The translations under genes and the position numbers were made by a program. This document shows, in pieces, positions 6,560 to 14,331 of a stretch of 17,042 nucleotides of DNA; position 1 is the first letter of the stretch; the number at the start of each line of letters is the position of its first letter. The notes beneath the pieces are model-generated. The model did not search any database. It was not told the origin of the DNA and worked only from the letters and a program-made list of their open reading frames with translations. This stretch comes from an uncultured Verrucomicrobiales bacterium (GTDB lineage: Bacteria > Verrucomicrobiota > Verrucomicrobiia > Verrucomicrobiales > Akkermansiaceae), in assembly GCA_937969125.1 (NCBI GenBank), contig CALBVA010000216.1:1-17042 (forward strand), read 5' to 3'.

Positions 6560-7441
6560 ATGCACCGCCGATCCTTTCTCGCAACGACTGCCGCCGCCAC
6601 GGCAGCCTTGCTGGCGGAGCAGAAGTCCGGCGATTCGAAAGTGCCCTACTTCCTGGCGGTGAAGGATCATATGATCGGTGAGGGTGACTCATTGGAGGAG
6701 AAATATCAGCTGGTGAAGGATCTGGGATTTGACGGGGTGGAGGTGCATTCACCGGGGCTGCTAAAAATCGAGAAGGCCCTGGCGGCATCCCGGAAGACCG
6801 ACCTTCCCATCCATGGCTGTGTCAATGCGCGCCATTGGAAGGTGAAGCTCTCCTCACCTGATGAAGCGGAGAGGGTGACCGCCGTGGAGAATCTGAAAAA
6901 ATGCCTCAATGAAGCGCACGAACTCGGTGGGTCTTCAGTGCTACTGGTCCCTGGGGTGGTGAATGCGCAGGCAACGCAAAAGCAGGCGTGGGAACGATCA
7001 ATCATCGGGATTCAAAAGGCTCTACCGCTGGCAGCAAAACTGGGAGTGCACATCATCCTGGAGAATGTGTGGAACGGAATGTTCTACGACCCGAAGGGAC
7101 CGAATACGCAGTCGGCAGATCGCTTGGCGAACTACATTGATGAGGTGAAATCACCTTGGCTGGGATCCTATTTCGATATCGGAAATCACCAGCGCTTTGG
7201 AAAACCGGCGGAGTGGATCAAGACGCTGGGCCGAAGAATCGTGAAGCTAGATGTGAAGGATTGGGGTGTGAAGGGTGGCTTTGGAAAAATCGGCGAAGGC
7301 GATGTCGACTGGAAGGCGGTGCGGGCGTCATTGAAGGACATCGGGTATCGGGGCTGGGCGACAGCGGAAGTTGGCGGAGGGAAGAAGGAGCGGCTAGCCG
7401 AAGTGCTGGAGAACATGCGGAAGCACCTGGTGGGAGCGTAA
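6560..7441 (+). CDS. Tat-signal sugar phosphate isomerase/epimerase-like TIM-barrel protein
   Basis: The 293-residue product starts HRRSFLATTAAATAALLA, a twin-arginine signal (R3-R4-S-F-L), implying export of a folded, probably metal-loaded enzyme. The rest is a xylose isomerase-like TIM barrel (AP endonuclease 2 superfamily). Metal or catalytic candidates are E168 (IILENVW), D206 and H210 (YFDIGNH), E246 (GEGDVDW) and E270 (TAEVGGG), at the positions expected in the family. Relatives isomerise or epimerise free or phosphorylated sugars, inositols or hydroxypyruvate; the substrate here cannot be told. Verrucomicrobia and Planctomycetes encode many such exported proteins, usually tied to carbohydrate breakdown. 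Here the next gene is nadB only 5 bases downstream, so they are probably co-transcribed despite no obvious metabolic link. Confidence 0.88.
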   Translation: MHRRSFLATTAAATAALLAEQKSGDSKVPYFLAVKDHMIGEGDSLEEKYQLVKDLGFDGVEVHSPGLLKIEKALAASRKTDLPIHGCVNARHWKVKLSSPDEAERVTAVENLKKCLNEAHELGGSSVLLVPGVVNAQATQKQAWERSIIGIQKALPLAAKLGVHIILENVWNGMFYDPKGPNTQSADRLANYIDEVKSPWLGSYFDIGNHQRFGKPAEWIKTLGRRIVKLDVKDWGVKGGFGKIGEGDVDWKAVRASLKDIGYRGWATAEVGGGKKERLAEVLENMRKHLVGA

Positions 7442-7446
7442 GATTT

Positions 7447-9063
7447 ATGACGGATTTTTTAGTCATCGGGTCCGGGATTGCCGGACTGTCATTCGCGATC
7501 AAAGCGGCCAAATTTGGCACCGTTACGGTCATCACAAAAGGGAATTTATTGGAATCCAACACGGCGTGGGCGCAGGGAGGAATCTCTGCGGTGCTGCCGG
7601 AAGGCCTGCGGGACCCGGATGACGATTGCGCGAAGCACATCGCCGACACCCTGGATGCGGGAGCGGGCCTCTGCCATGAGGATGCTGTGCGGATAATTGT
7701 GGGAGAAGGTGCGGAAACGATTCTGGAATTGGTGACCTGGGGAACCGAATTCGACAGAGATGAGCACGATGAAGAGCGGTATTCACTGGGCAAGGAAGGC
7801 GGGCACTCTGAGCGAAGAATTCTCCATGCAAAAGACACTACGGGCCGGGAGATCGCGACCTCACTGATCGAGACCGCGAAAGAGCATCCTAATATCACCC
7901 TGTTAGAAGGTCACTATGCCATCGATCTGATCACCACGGGGAAACTCGGCTCCGTCACAGACGACCGAATCCTGGGAGCCTACGTCCTGGAGACTGCGAC
8001 CGGCGAGGTGAAGACGATGGAGTCACCCCGAGTGATCCTGGCAACTGGCGGTTGCGGGAAAACCTACCTTTATACAACCAATCCGGACTCAGCGACCGGA
8101 GATGGATTAGCCATGTCCTGGCGAGTCGGGGCGTCCATCGCGAACATGGAGTTCATTCAATTCCACCCGACGTGCTTCTATAACCCGGCGGCGACCGGAC
8201 CGGAGGCGCGCTCGTTTCTGGTGTCCGAGGCAGTCCGCGGTGAAGGGGCGGTCTTGGTCAATGACGAGGGTCACGAATTTGTGAATGACCACGACCCACG
8301 TGGCTCCCTGGCTCCACGAGATATCGTGGCGCGGGCGATCGATACCGAGATCAAGCGAACCGGCGCGAGCTGTGTCTTTCTGGACGTTTCGCCGCTCGGA
8401 GAGCATTTCGCGGAGAGATTCCCCTTCATCCACGAGACGCTTTTATCCTTCGGCCACAACGCGCTCGAAAAGCCCATCCCCGTGGTGCCCGCTGCACACT
8501 ATCAATGCGGTGGAGTCGTCACCGACCTGCAAGGGAAGACTACCATTCGCGGACTTTACGCGGTGGGAGAAGTGGCATGCACCGGATTGCACGGGGCGAA
8601 TCGCCTAGCCTCTAACAGCCTTCTCGAAGGGAACGTGATGGCCCGCCGTGCCCTCGCGGAGATCATGCGACTCTATCCTCCGGGCAAAGAGGTGCCGCCG
8701 GGGCCGGAGATCCCAGAATGGGAGAGTGGCAATGCCGCCCCGCCCGATGAACTCGTGAATATCTACCACGCCTGGGATGAACTGCGACGCACGATGCAGG
8801 ACTATGTCTCCATCGTCCGCACCGATAACCGCCTCCGCCGCGCGGCCTATCGCCTGAAAAATCTCCGCCGTGAGGTGAAGGAATTCTACTGGGGCCACAC
8901 CGTGACTCCGGACATTCTGGAGCTTCGAAATCTCGTCGCGACCGCCAGCATCATCATCGACTCCGCCCTGCTGCGGAAGGAATCGCGCGGCTCCCACCAC
9001 ACTCTGGATTACCCAGAGAAGGAGGAGCGCTTCGATCAGGACACGGTGCTGCGGAGATTCTAA
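7447..9063 (+). CDS. nadB: L-aspartate oxidase
   Basis: The product of 538 residues is the FAD enzyme that oxidises L-aspartate to iminoaspartate, the first step of quinolinate and NAD synthesis. It has the Rossmann GxGxxG at 8-13 (IGSGIAG), the NTAWAQGGISAV segment at 39-50, and EGGHSERRI at 117-125. It also has FIQFHPT, LAPRDIVARAI (arginine equivalent to the active-site Arg of E. coli NadB), AAHYQCGGV (active-site His) and GLHGANRLASNSLLE with the second substrate arginine. A fumarate reductase-type C-terminal helical domain follows with RTMQDYVSIVRTDN. The frame is open far upstream, but the ATG at 7447, five bases after the preceding stop, begins exactly at the FAD fold and has GGAG about ten bases upstream. 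nadA and nadC are not in the window. It converges with hflC across seven bases. Confidence 0.95.
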   Translation: MTDFLVIGSGIAGLSFAIKAAKFGTVTVITKGNLLESNTAWAQGGISAVLPEGLRDPDDDCAKHIADTLDAGAGLCHEDAVRIIVGEGAETILELVTWGTEFDRDEHDEERYSLGKEGGHSERRILHAKDTTGREIATSLIETAKEHPNITLLEGHYAIDLITTGKLGSVTDDRILGAYVLETATGEVKTMESPRVILATGGCGKTYLYTTNPDSATGDGLAMSWRVGASIANMEFIQFHPTCFYNPAATGPEARSFLVSEAVRGEGAVLVNDEGHEFVNDHDPRGSLAPRDIVARAIDTEIKRTGASCVFLDVSPLGEHFAERFPFIHETLLSFGHNALEKPIPVVPAAHYQCGGVVTDLQGKTTIRGLYAVGEVACTGLHGANRLASNSLLEGNVMARRALAEIMRLYPPGKEVPPGPEIPEWESGNAAPPDELVNIYHAWDELRRTMQDYVSIVRTDNRLRRAAYRLKNLRREVKEFYWGHTVTPDILELRNLVATASIIIDSALLRKESRGSHHTLDYPEKEERFDQDTVLRRF

Positions 9064-9070
9064 CAGGCGG

Positions 9071-10027
9071 TTATTTCTCTTTTCCGTTCAGTAACTTGAA
9101 GAGCTCGGATTCTGTCGAGAGGATGACGGTGGTATTCTCATCGAGAATTTCGTCATAGGCTTCGAGGGTCTTTACGAATTCGTAAAAGCTCTCCCGCTCA
9201 GGGGTTCCGCCGTAGGCTTCGGCATAGATGCGGGTCGATTCTGCATCGGCCTCACCGAGGATGGACTGGACCTGTCTGTAGGACTCCGACTCGATCTTCT
9301 TCACCTCGCGCTCCATCGTTCCTAAAATACGGGCGGCTTCTCCGGCTCCCTCGGAGCGGAATCCTTCGGCAATCTGCTGGCGCTCAGAAATCATTCGTTG
9401 GTAGATATCTGGCGCTACCTGAGAGTTATAATTGATTCGCTTGAAGCGAAGATCGAGAAGGTTAATCCCCAGATCTTTCAACTTGGATTTAGCAGTTTGA
9501 AAAACCTTCTCTTCAATCGCACGTCGCCCGATACTGATCGGCTTGAAGGCGACCTCGTTGGAGTCAGCTTTGCCTGAAATTTCGTTAGTCTCAGGCTCTC
9601 GATCTTTCGTTGAGCGAACAATCTCAATGAAGTTATTGTTGGCGACGGCGTTTCGCGTTTCGGATCCGAGGATGTCATCCAACCGTGAAAGTGCACTTCT
9701 CTCATCTTTGAGCTTCTTAAAATACACCAAAGGGTCGGCGATCTCCCAACGCGCAAAGGTGTCTACCTGAATGTAGGTCTTGTCCCGGGTCGTGATTTGA
9801 GAACTTAAGCCGTCCCAAGCGAGCACCCGCTTTTCCAATTCATTCACTTTTACGACAAAGGGAATCTTAAAGTGAAGGCCTGCTTCTGTAACAGGCTCTC
9901 CGACCGGTTTTCCGAATTGAGTCAGGACAACCTGCGTATCCTCACGCACGGTGTAAACTGTTCCGGTCACAAACATCAGAACGACAATCACCAAGGCGGC
10001 GATCATGAATCCCATCGCTCTTTTCAT
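9071..10027 (-). CDS. hflC: HflC, SPFH-domain membrane protease modulator
   Basis: This 318-residue protein has one N-terminal membrane span (residues 5-26) followed by an SPFH/band-7 domain. Recognisable are VREDTQVVLTQFGKPVGEPV (27-46), GLHFKIPFV, KRVLAWDG and the TTRDKTYIQVDTFARW strand. The glutamate/alanine-rich helix (about 210-265, ERQQIAEGFRSEGAGEAARI…EADAESTRIYAEAYGG) and the terminal FYEFVKTLEAYDEIL segment are HflC hallmarks. With HflK it forms the periplasm-facing cage complex around FtsH that tunes degradation of membrane proteins. Its ATG overlaps the hflK stop as ATGA. A good Shine-Dalgarno, GGGAGG (10034-10039), lies six bases upstream inside the hflK end, supporting the start and translational coupling. 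Confidence 0.95.
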   Translation of the reverse strand: MKRAMGFMIAALVIVVLMFVTGTVYTVREDTQVVLTQFGKPVGEPVTEAGLHFKIPFVVKVNELEKRVLAWDGLSSQITTRDKTYIQVDTFARWEIADPLVYFKKLKDERSALSRLDDILGSETRNAVANNNFIEIVRSTKDREPETNEISGKADSNEVAFKPISIGRRAIEEKVFQTAKSKLKDLGINLLDLRFKRINYNSQVAPDIYQRMISERQQIAEGFRSEGAGEAARILGTMEREVKKIESESYRQVQSILGEADAESTRIYAEAYGGTPERESFYEFVKTLEAYDEILDENTTVILSTESELFKLLNGKEK

Positions 10028-11019
10028 CGGGCGCCTCCCTTTCCGTTAAGAGTGTTATTGAGATCCAGAATTGGAAGTGGCTTGTTCGAGTCACCATCCA
10101 TAATGATCTTACTCTTTAGTTTCGGGAGGACGTCTTTCATTTTTTCGAGGTAGAGGCGTTGGCGAGTGATTGCCGGGGATTTTTCATATTCTCGGAACAA
10201 GGCGAGAAAGCGTTCCGCATCACCGGTCGCTTCATTCACCCGTTGAATCTTTTGACCTTCAGCGGCACTAATTTTTTGGTCAGCCTCTCCAAGGGTCCTC
10301 GGGACCACTTTGTTTCGTTTTCCTTTCGCGACGTTAATCTGCTGCGCTCTTTCCTGCTGCGCTTGGTTAACCTCGTTAAAAGAGGACTGCACCGGGCCGG
10401 GAGGGTTGATATTTTTCAGCTGGAGCTGGTCGATTTGAAGACCCAGGCCGTAAGAATCAATCAGCGCTTGAAGCTTAATGAGTGCCTCAGATTCAATAGA
10501 TCTTCTTCCGATTGTGATCACTTCATCCACCGTGCGGTCCCCCACGACTTCCCGCATCACCGATTCGGAGGCATCACGCATCGTATCCTCAGGGTCGCGC
10601 ACGCGAAAAAGGTAGGCTTCCGGATCATTGATCCGATATTGCACAACCCACTCAACTAAGGCCGAATTTTCATCTCCCGTAATCATCGACTGCTCCGCGA
10701 GATGCTCGGCGGGACGAGTCTGGTATTCATTCGTCGCTCCATCAGTGCCGAAACCAAACTCCATTTTCAGAGTCCGGGTGACCGGGACGATGTCCTTGGT
10801 CTCGAACCAGAAGGGCATCTTAAAATGAAGTCCCGGCTTGGCAGTACGATCATACTTACCAAAACGGAGAATGACCGCCTCCGAATCAGCGGGGACGGTG
10901 TAGTAGCTGGTCATGACCCCACCGATCAGGAGGATCGCGGGAATGATCAGACCGGCGCGGGAGAAGAACTTCTTCACACTCTCCTTTGCCGCATCAGGAT
11001 CGATACGTATTTCTGCCAT
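10024..11019 (-). CDS. hflK: HflK, SPFH-domain membrane protease modulator
   Basis: The 331-residue product has one membrane span (about residues 22-40) and then an SPFH domain with VPADSEAVILRFGKYDRTA, PGLHFKMPFWFETKD, VQYRINDPEAYLFRVRDPE (about 128-146) and MREVVGDRTVDEVITIGR. A helix rich in Q, A and E follows (QAQQERAQQINVAKGK…EADQKISAAEG). These features and its place before hflC identify HflK. The glycine-rich N-terminal segment of proteobacterial HflK is missing; the cytoplasmic tail here is a short 21 residues. The gene lies 71 bases downstream of the DUF937 gene on the same strand, with a hairpin between, so it may be in the same transcript. FtsH is not in the window. Confidence 0.94.
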   Translation of the reverse strand: MAEIRIDPDAAKESVKKFFSRAGLIIPAILLIGGVMTSYYTVPADSEAVILRFGKYDRTAKPGLHFKMPFWFETKDIVPVTRTLKMEFGFGTDGATNEYQTRPAEHLAEQSMITGDENSALVEWVVQYRINDPEAYLFRVRDPEDTMRDASESVMREVVGDRTVDEVITIGRRSIESEALIKLQALIDSYGLGLQIDQLQLKNINPPGPVQSSFNEVNQAQQERAQQINVAKGKRNKVVPRTLGEADQKISAAEGQKIQRVNEATGDAERFLALFREYEKSPAITRQRLYLEKMKDVLPKLKSKIIMDGDSNKPLPILDLNNTLNGKGGAR

Positions 11020-11041
11020 AGGGCTGGAGGGTCAACGCTGG

Positions 11042-11069
11042 CTCCGGATTCAGCAATGAGAATCCAGAG
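11042..11069 (-). other. Hairpin between the DUF937 gene and hflK
   Basis: CTCCGGATTC (11042-11051) pairs with GAATCCAGAG (11060-11069) with one mismatch around an eight-base loop. No T-run follows on the minus strand, so it is not a standard terminator. It lies between the DUF937 stop and the hflK start and could be an attenuating or RNA-stabilising structure, or chance. Confidence 0.3.
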
Positions 11070-11090
11070 CGAAAATTCTCATCACCTGGA

Positions 11091-11708
11091 TCATTTCCGC
11101 CTGAAGAGAAAGGAAAGGATCCACTGCAGGAAGCCTCCCCGCCTCTGGCCGCCTCTGGAACCGCCACCGAGGACCATGCCGGCGATGTCATCGATGATAG
11201 AGCCATCGCCATCGCGGTCGAGGATGCCGCTGATCCCGCTGGCACGTCCACCACCACCGGCGGGGGCGGCCTTGCCACCCTTTTTCATGAGCATTCCGAT
11301 GATGAGGGGGGCGAGCATTGGGATCAGTTTCTTCGCCAGCGTTCCTCCGATTTTGAGTTTTTGGGAGAGGGCATCGGCCGTCTGGTTCCGGGTGCGTTCA
11401 TCAAGGACGGCCTCAGTCTGGCGGGTGTGGCCGGCCATCCCTTTCTCAAGCACGTCATCAATATCCTCGGCGCTATTCTCCGATAGCCCGGCGTCGGCGA
11501 GGAGATCTTCCAGACTCGCGGCACCGATGGTCTCCTGCTTCCGCTTCAGGCTGCTGAGAACGACGGGCGAAAGCGCGGAGAGGGCTTCCTGGGTTTGTGC
11601 GCTGCTCAGGACATCACGTGCTTCAAGCTTCTGGCCGACAGTTCCTCCAAGTTGTGCCAAGAGGTCACGGGTAAATTGGTCATTCATAATCTCGACTACC
11701 CTATCCAT
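11091..11708 (-). CDS. DUF937 (YidB-like) protein with EF-hand-like loop
   Basis: The 205-residue protein has a helical N-terminal half typical of DUF937 (QTQEALSALSPVVLSSLKRKQ at about 39-59; SLEDLLADAGL). A second helical unit ends in a hydrophobic stretch, with KLKIGGTLAKKLIPMLAPLIIGMLM at about 117-141. A glycine-rich linker leads to ILDRDGDGSIIDDIAGM, an EF-hand or dockerin-like DxDxDG loop that may bind calcium. The C-terminus is an RG-rich segment and a short hydrophobic end with QWILSFLFRRK that could touch the membrane. Function of the family is unknown. The ATG at 11708 has AGAGG nine bases upstream (11718-11722); an internal ATG at 11687 (MNDQFTRDLL) is the alternative. It precedes hflK and is divergent from the sulfatase gene. 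Confidence 0.8.
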   Translation of the reverse strand: MDRVVEIMNDQFTRDLLAQLGGTVGQKLEARDVLSSAQTQEALSALSPVVLSSLKRKQETIGAASLEDLLADAGLSENSAEDIDDVLEKGMAGHTRQTEAVLDERTRNQTADALSQKLKIGGTLAKKLIPMLAPLIIGMLMKKGGKAAPAGGGGRASGISGILDRDGDGSIIDDIAGMVLGGGSRGGQRRGGFLQWILSFLFRRK

Positions 11709-11756
11709 GGGAAGGTGCCTCTGTCGATGAATCCCGCTCGCTCTTTTTTGATTGCC

Positions 11757-11761
11757 GGAGG
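11757..11761 (+). promoter_or_regulatory. Shine-Dalgarno placed for a TTG start at 11768
   Basis: GGAGG lies six bases before a TTG at 11768 that is in frame with the sulfatase gene, but 27 bases before the ATG at 11789. The ribosome site therefore favours the TTG, while the signal peptide favours the ATG. It is one of the few strong Shine-Dalgarno sequences in this window. Confidence 0.4.
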
Positions 11762-11788
11762 AAGCGTTTGACCGAAACTCACGAAAGC

Positions 11789-13525
11789 ATGCGTAACAAA
11801 CTCATCGCCATTCTGTCCCTGCTCCCGGGTCTCACTATGGCTGAACATCACGAAGGCGAGCACGATTCCCGCCCGAATGTCCTCTTTATCATGTCGGATG
11901 ATCATGCCGCTCACGGCATCTCGGCCTATGGCGGGCGCTTTTCCAAAGTCGCCCCCACCCCGACTCTGGACCGCCTCGCCAAAGAGGGCGCGCTTTTTAC
12001 CAATGCCTTCTGCACCAACGCGATCTGTTCGCCATCGCGCGCCTGCATTCTCACCGGTCAATATAACCACACCAATGGCTCCTTCGATCTGCATGGCAAG
12101 GTAAACCCCGGAAAGCAGACCCTCGCTATCGAGTTCGGCAAAGCTGGATACGACACTGCGATGATCGGGAAATGGCATCTCAAATCCGAGCCCGCTGACT
12201 TCAATTTCTACACCGTACTCGCCGGACAGGGATCGTATTTCGACCCCGAGTTCCGCGTCCGTGGCGACAAGCCCTGGACCAAGAACACCATTAAGTTTCC
12301 TGGCAAGCACTCCACCGATGTCATCACCGACATCACGCTGAAATGGCTGAAGGAGACCTGGAATCAGGAGAAACCCTTCTTCCTGATGCACCACTATAAG
12401 GCACCGCACGACTACTTTAATAATGCCGAGCGCTACGAATCCTACCTTCGCGATACCGATCTGCCGGAGCCGGAAAGCCTTTTCACCCGGAAGAAAAAAT
12501 GGGGCTCCATTGCCACCCGCGGTGCCAATGACGAGCTCATCAACCACATCGGAACCTCGGTGGGTGGTCGCAACCCACGCCGTAGCTATCTCGAGGACCT
12601 CCCGAAGCTCTTCCCCGCCGAGTTCCCAAAAAACTTCGACCCGAAAAATTATAGCGACGAGCAAAACACCCGTTTCGCTTATAATGCCTACGTCAAAAAA
12701 TTCCTCCGCTGCGTCAAGGGGATCGATGACAACCTCGCCCGCCTCTTCGCCCATCTCGAAATGACCGGGCAACTGGATAACACCATCATTATCTACACCG
12801 GCGACCAGGGCTTCATGCTCGGCGAACACGACTACCAGGATAAGCGCTGGATGTATGAGGAATCACAAAGAATGCCCTTCCTCGTCCGCTACCCGGCGAA
12901 GATCAAGGCGGGCATCAAGATCCATAGCTGTATCGAGAACGTCGATTACGGCCCCACCATGCTGGACATGGCGGGCATCAAAATCCCCTCTTCCATGCAG
13001 GGGAAGTCATTCAAGGATCATCTCGAAACCGGCAAAACCCCGGCTGGCTGGAAGGAGACCGCCTACTACCGCTACTGGATGCACATGGTCCACCATGACA
13101 ATCCCGCCCACGTCGGCATCCGCACCAAGACCCACAAGCTCATCTATTATTATGGCTGCAACTATGACGGAGGTTACCAAACCCCACCCGCCTGGGAACT
13201 TTATGACCTGGCGAATGACCCCCACGAAACGGTCAATCTCTATGATGATCCGAAACACGCGGGCTTAGTCAAAAAACTGAAGGCGCAATTAGCCGAAACT
13301 CGCAAGCGTGTCGGAGACGATGGCTCCCACTTCCCGGCGGCTGAAAAAGTGCTTCAGGAATTCTGGGACTACGATGAAAAGGATCGCAAAAAAGCGGTCA
13401 TGATTTCGGGTGAATTCAAAAAACGCCGTGAGGCAGAACTTGCCGCCGGAAAGAAGCGCGTCCGCCCTCACAAGGGGCACACTGATGCCTCTTATCCGGA
13501 GAAGTGCATTTGGGAGGTTGGTTAA
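11789..13525 (+). CDS. Secreted formylglycine-dependent (type I) sulfatase
   Basis: From the ATG at 11789 the 578-residue product has a signal peptide (MRNKLIAILSLLPGLTMA), so it is exported. The arylsulfatase fold shows metal ligands D37-D38 (VLFIMSDDH) and the CSPSR motif at 80-84, whose cysteine becomes formylglycine. It continues with the TGQY segment, GKWHL, HHYKAPHDYF, and the IIIYTGDQGFMLGEH block carrying the second metal site. A family C-terminal end with KLIYYYGCN and WELYDLANDPHE follows. It hydrolyses a sulfate ester, probably on a polysaccharide or glycan; the overall look is closest to N-acetylglucosamine-6-sulfatase-like members, but the substrate is a guess. No maturase, glycosidase or transporter is adjacent. 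An in-frame TTG at 11768 with a strong ribosome site would add seven residues (TETHES type) before the signal peptide. Confidence 0.92.
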   Translation: MRNKLIAILSLLPGLTMAEHHEGEHDSRPNVLFIMSDDHAAHGISAYGGRFSKVAPTPTLDRLAKEGALFTNAFCTNAICSPSRACILTGQYNHTNGSFDLHGKVNPGKQTLAIEFGKAGYDTAMIGKWHLKSEPADFNFYTVLAGQGSYFDPEFRVRGDKPWTKNTIKFPGKHSTDVITDITLKWLKETWNQEKPFFLMHHYKAPHDYFNNAERYESYLRDTDLPEPESLFTRKKKWGSIATRGANDELINHIGTSVGGRNPRRSYLEDLPKLFPAEFPKNFDPKNYSDEQNTRFAYNAYVKKFLRCVKGIDDNLARLFAHLEMTGQLDNTIIIYTGDQGFMLGEHDYQDKRWMYEESQRMPFLVRYPAKIKAGIKIHSCIENVDYGPTMLDMAGIKIPSSMQGKSFKDHLETGKTPAGWKETAYYRYWMHMVHHDNPAHVGIRTKTHKLIYYYGCNYDGGYQTPPAWELYDLANDPHETVNLYDDPKHAGLVKKLKAQLAETRKRVGDDGSHFPAAEKVLQEFWDYDEKDRKKAVMISGEFKKRREAELAAGKKRVRPHKGHTDASYPEKCIWEVG

Positions 13526-13604
13526 GACTGAACCAAACGAATCATTTTTCACGCCATCAAGAGCACCTAAATTTGGCAGGCTCTTTACTAAATCACTTTT
13601 CCAG

Positions 13605-14312
13605 ATGACCCATCCTTTGATCCAGGCAGCCGACGAACTGCGACGTGAACTCCGTGGACTGGAGTTTCCTGATCCGGTTCATACGACTTACAATCCACTG
13701 GAGTATGCATGGGAACGGCACTGTGATTATCTCGAGAGATGCGGGACCGGGAAGAAGGAGGTCCTCTTTCTAGGAATGAATCCCGGACCGTATGGCATGG
13801 CGCAGACCGGAGTGCCGTTTGGAGAAATTCCCCACGTGCGGGACTGGATCGGGATTTCCGGGGAAGTCGGGAAGCCAGAGCCGGAGCATAAGAAGAGGCC
13901 GGTGACGGGATTTGATTGCGAGCGCTCGGAAGTTTCCGGGAGACGCTTGTGGGGATTATTCGCCGAGGCCTTCGGAACGGCGGAGGCTTTTTTCAAGAAT
14001 CACTTCGTGGCGAACTTTTGTCCTCTGGTGTGGATGAAGGACACCGGGGCGAACATCACGCCGGACAAGCTCCCAAAAGACTGCATGGCACCGGTAGATG
14101 AGGCGTGTCTGAAACATCTGAAACGGGTCATCGAGGTCCTGAATCCCTCCTCTCTCATCGGAGTCGGAGCTTTCGCCGAGAAGCAGCTGGGAGCAGTGAA
14201 TGATGGCCGGAAACTCGGGAAAATTCTGCACCCCAGCCCGGCCTCACCGGCGGCAAACCGCGATTTTTCGGGAACCGCGACCAGACAGTTACAGGAACTG
14301 GGGCTGCTTTGA
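13605..14312 (+). CDS. SMUG1-type uracil-DNA glycosylase
   Basis: This 235-residue protein matches SMUG1 (uracil-DNA glycosylase family 3), which excises uracil and oxidised pyrimidines from DNA. It has YNPLEYAWERH (29-39), the catalytic motif 1 GMNPGPYGMAQTGVPFGE (57-74, with N59), VRDWIGISG, KRPVTGFDCERSEVSGRRLWG (97-117), NFCPLVW, and motif 2 HPSPASPAANRD (209-220, with H209). The position filled by Phe in the animal enzyme (after GMNPGP) is Tyr63 here. The frame is open back to 13410, inside the sulfatase gene. The ATG at 13605 is preferred because it gives the family's normal length and follows the sulfatase stop by 79 bases. It may be co-transcribed with the sulfatase, though no functional link is apparent. 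It converges with mlaD across 19 bases. Confidence 0.92.
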   Translation: MTHPLIQAADELRRELRGLEFPDPVHTTYNPLEYAWERHCDYLERCGTGKKEVLFLGMNPGPYGMAQTGVPFGEIPHVRDWIGISGEVGKPEPEHKKRPVTGFDCERSEVSGRRLWGLFAEAFGTAEAFFKNHFVANFCPLVWMKDTGANITPDKLPKDCMAPVDEACLKHLKRVIEVLNPSSLIGVGAFAEKQLGAVNDGRKLGKILHPSPASPAANRDFSGTATRQLQELGLL

Positions 14313-14331
14313 ACCACCCCAAAATCCTGAG

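Noticed and set aside
7156..7446. Upstream extension of nadB
   Set aside because: Overlaps the isomerase-like gene in another frame; the FAD fold begins at 7447.
10702..11730. Plus-strand frame across hflK and the DUF937 gene
   Set aside because: Antisense to two well-supported genes; serine/arginine-rich text typical of shadows.
11696..12829. 377-codon minus-strand frame over the sulfatase
   Set aside because: The sulfatase on the plus strand has its catalytic motifs and signal peptide; the reverse reading has none.
13410..13604. N-terminal extension of the SMUG1-type gene into the sulfatase gene
   Set aside because: Adds 65 residues not found in the family; the ATG at 13605 gives the expected length.
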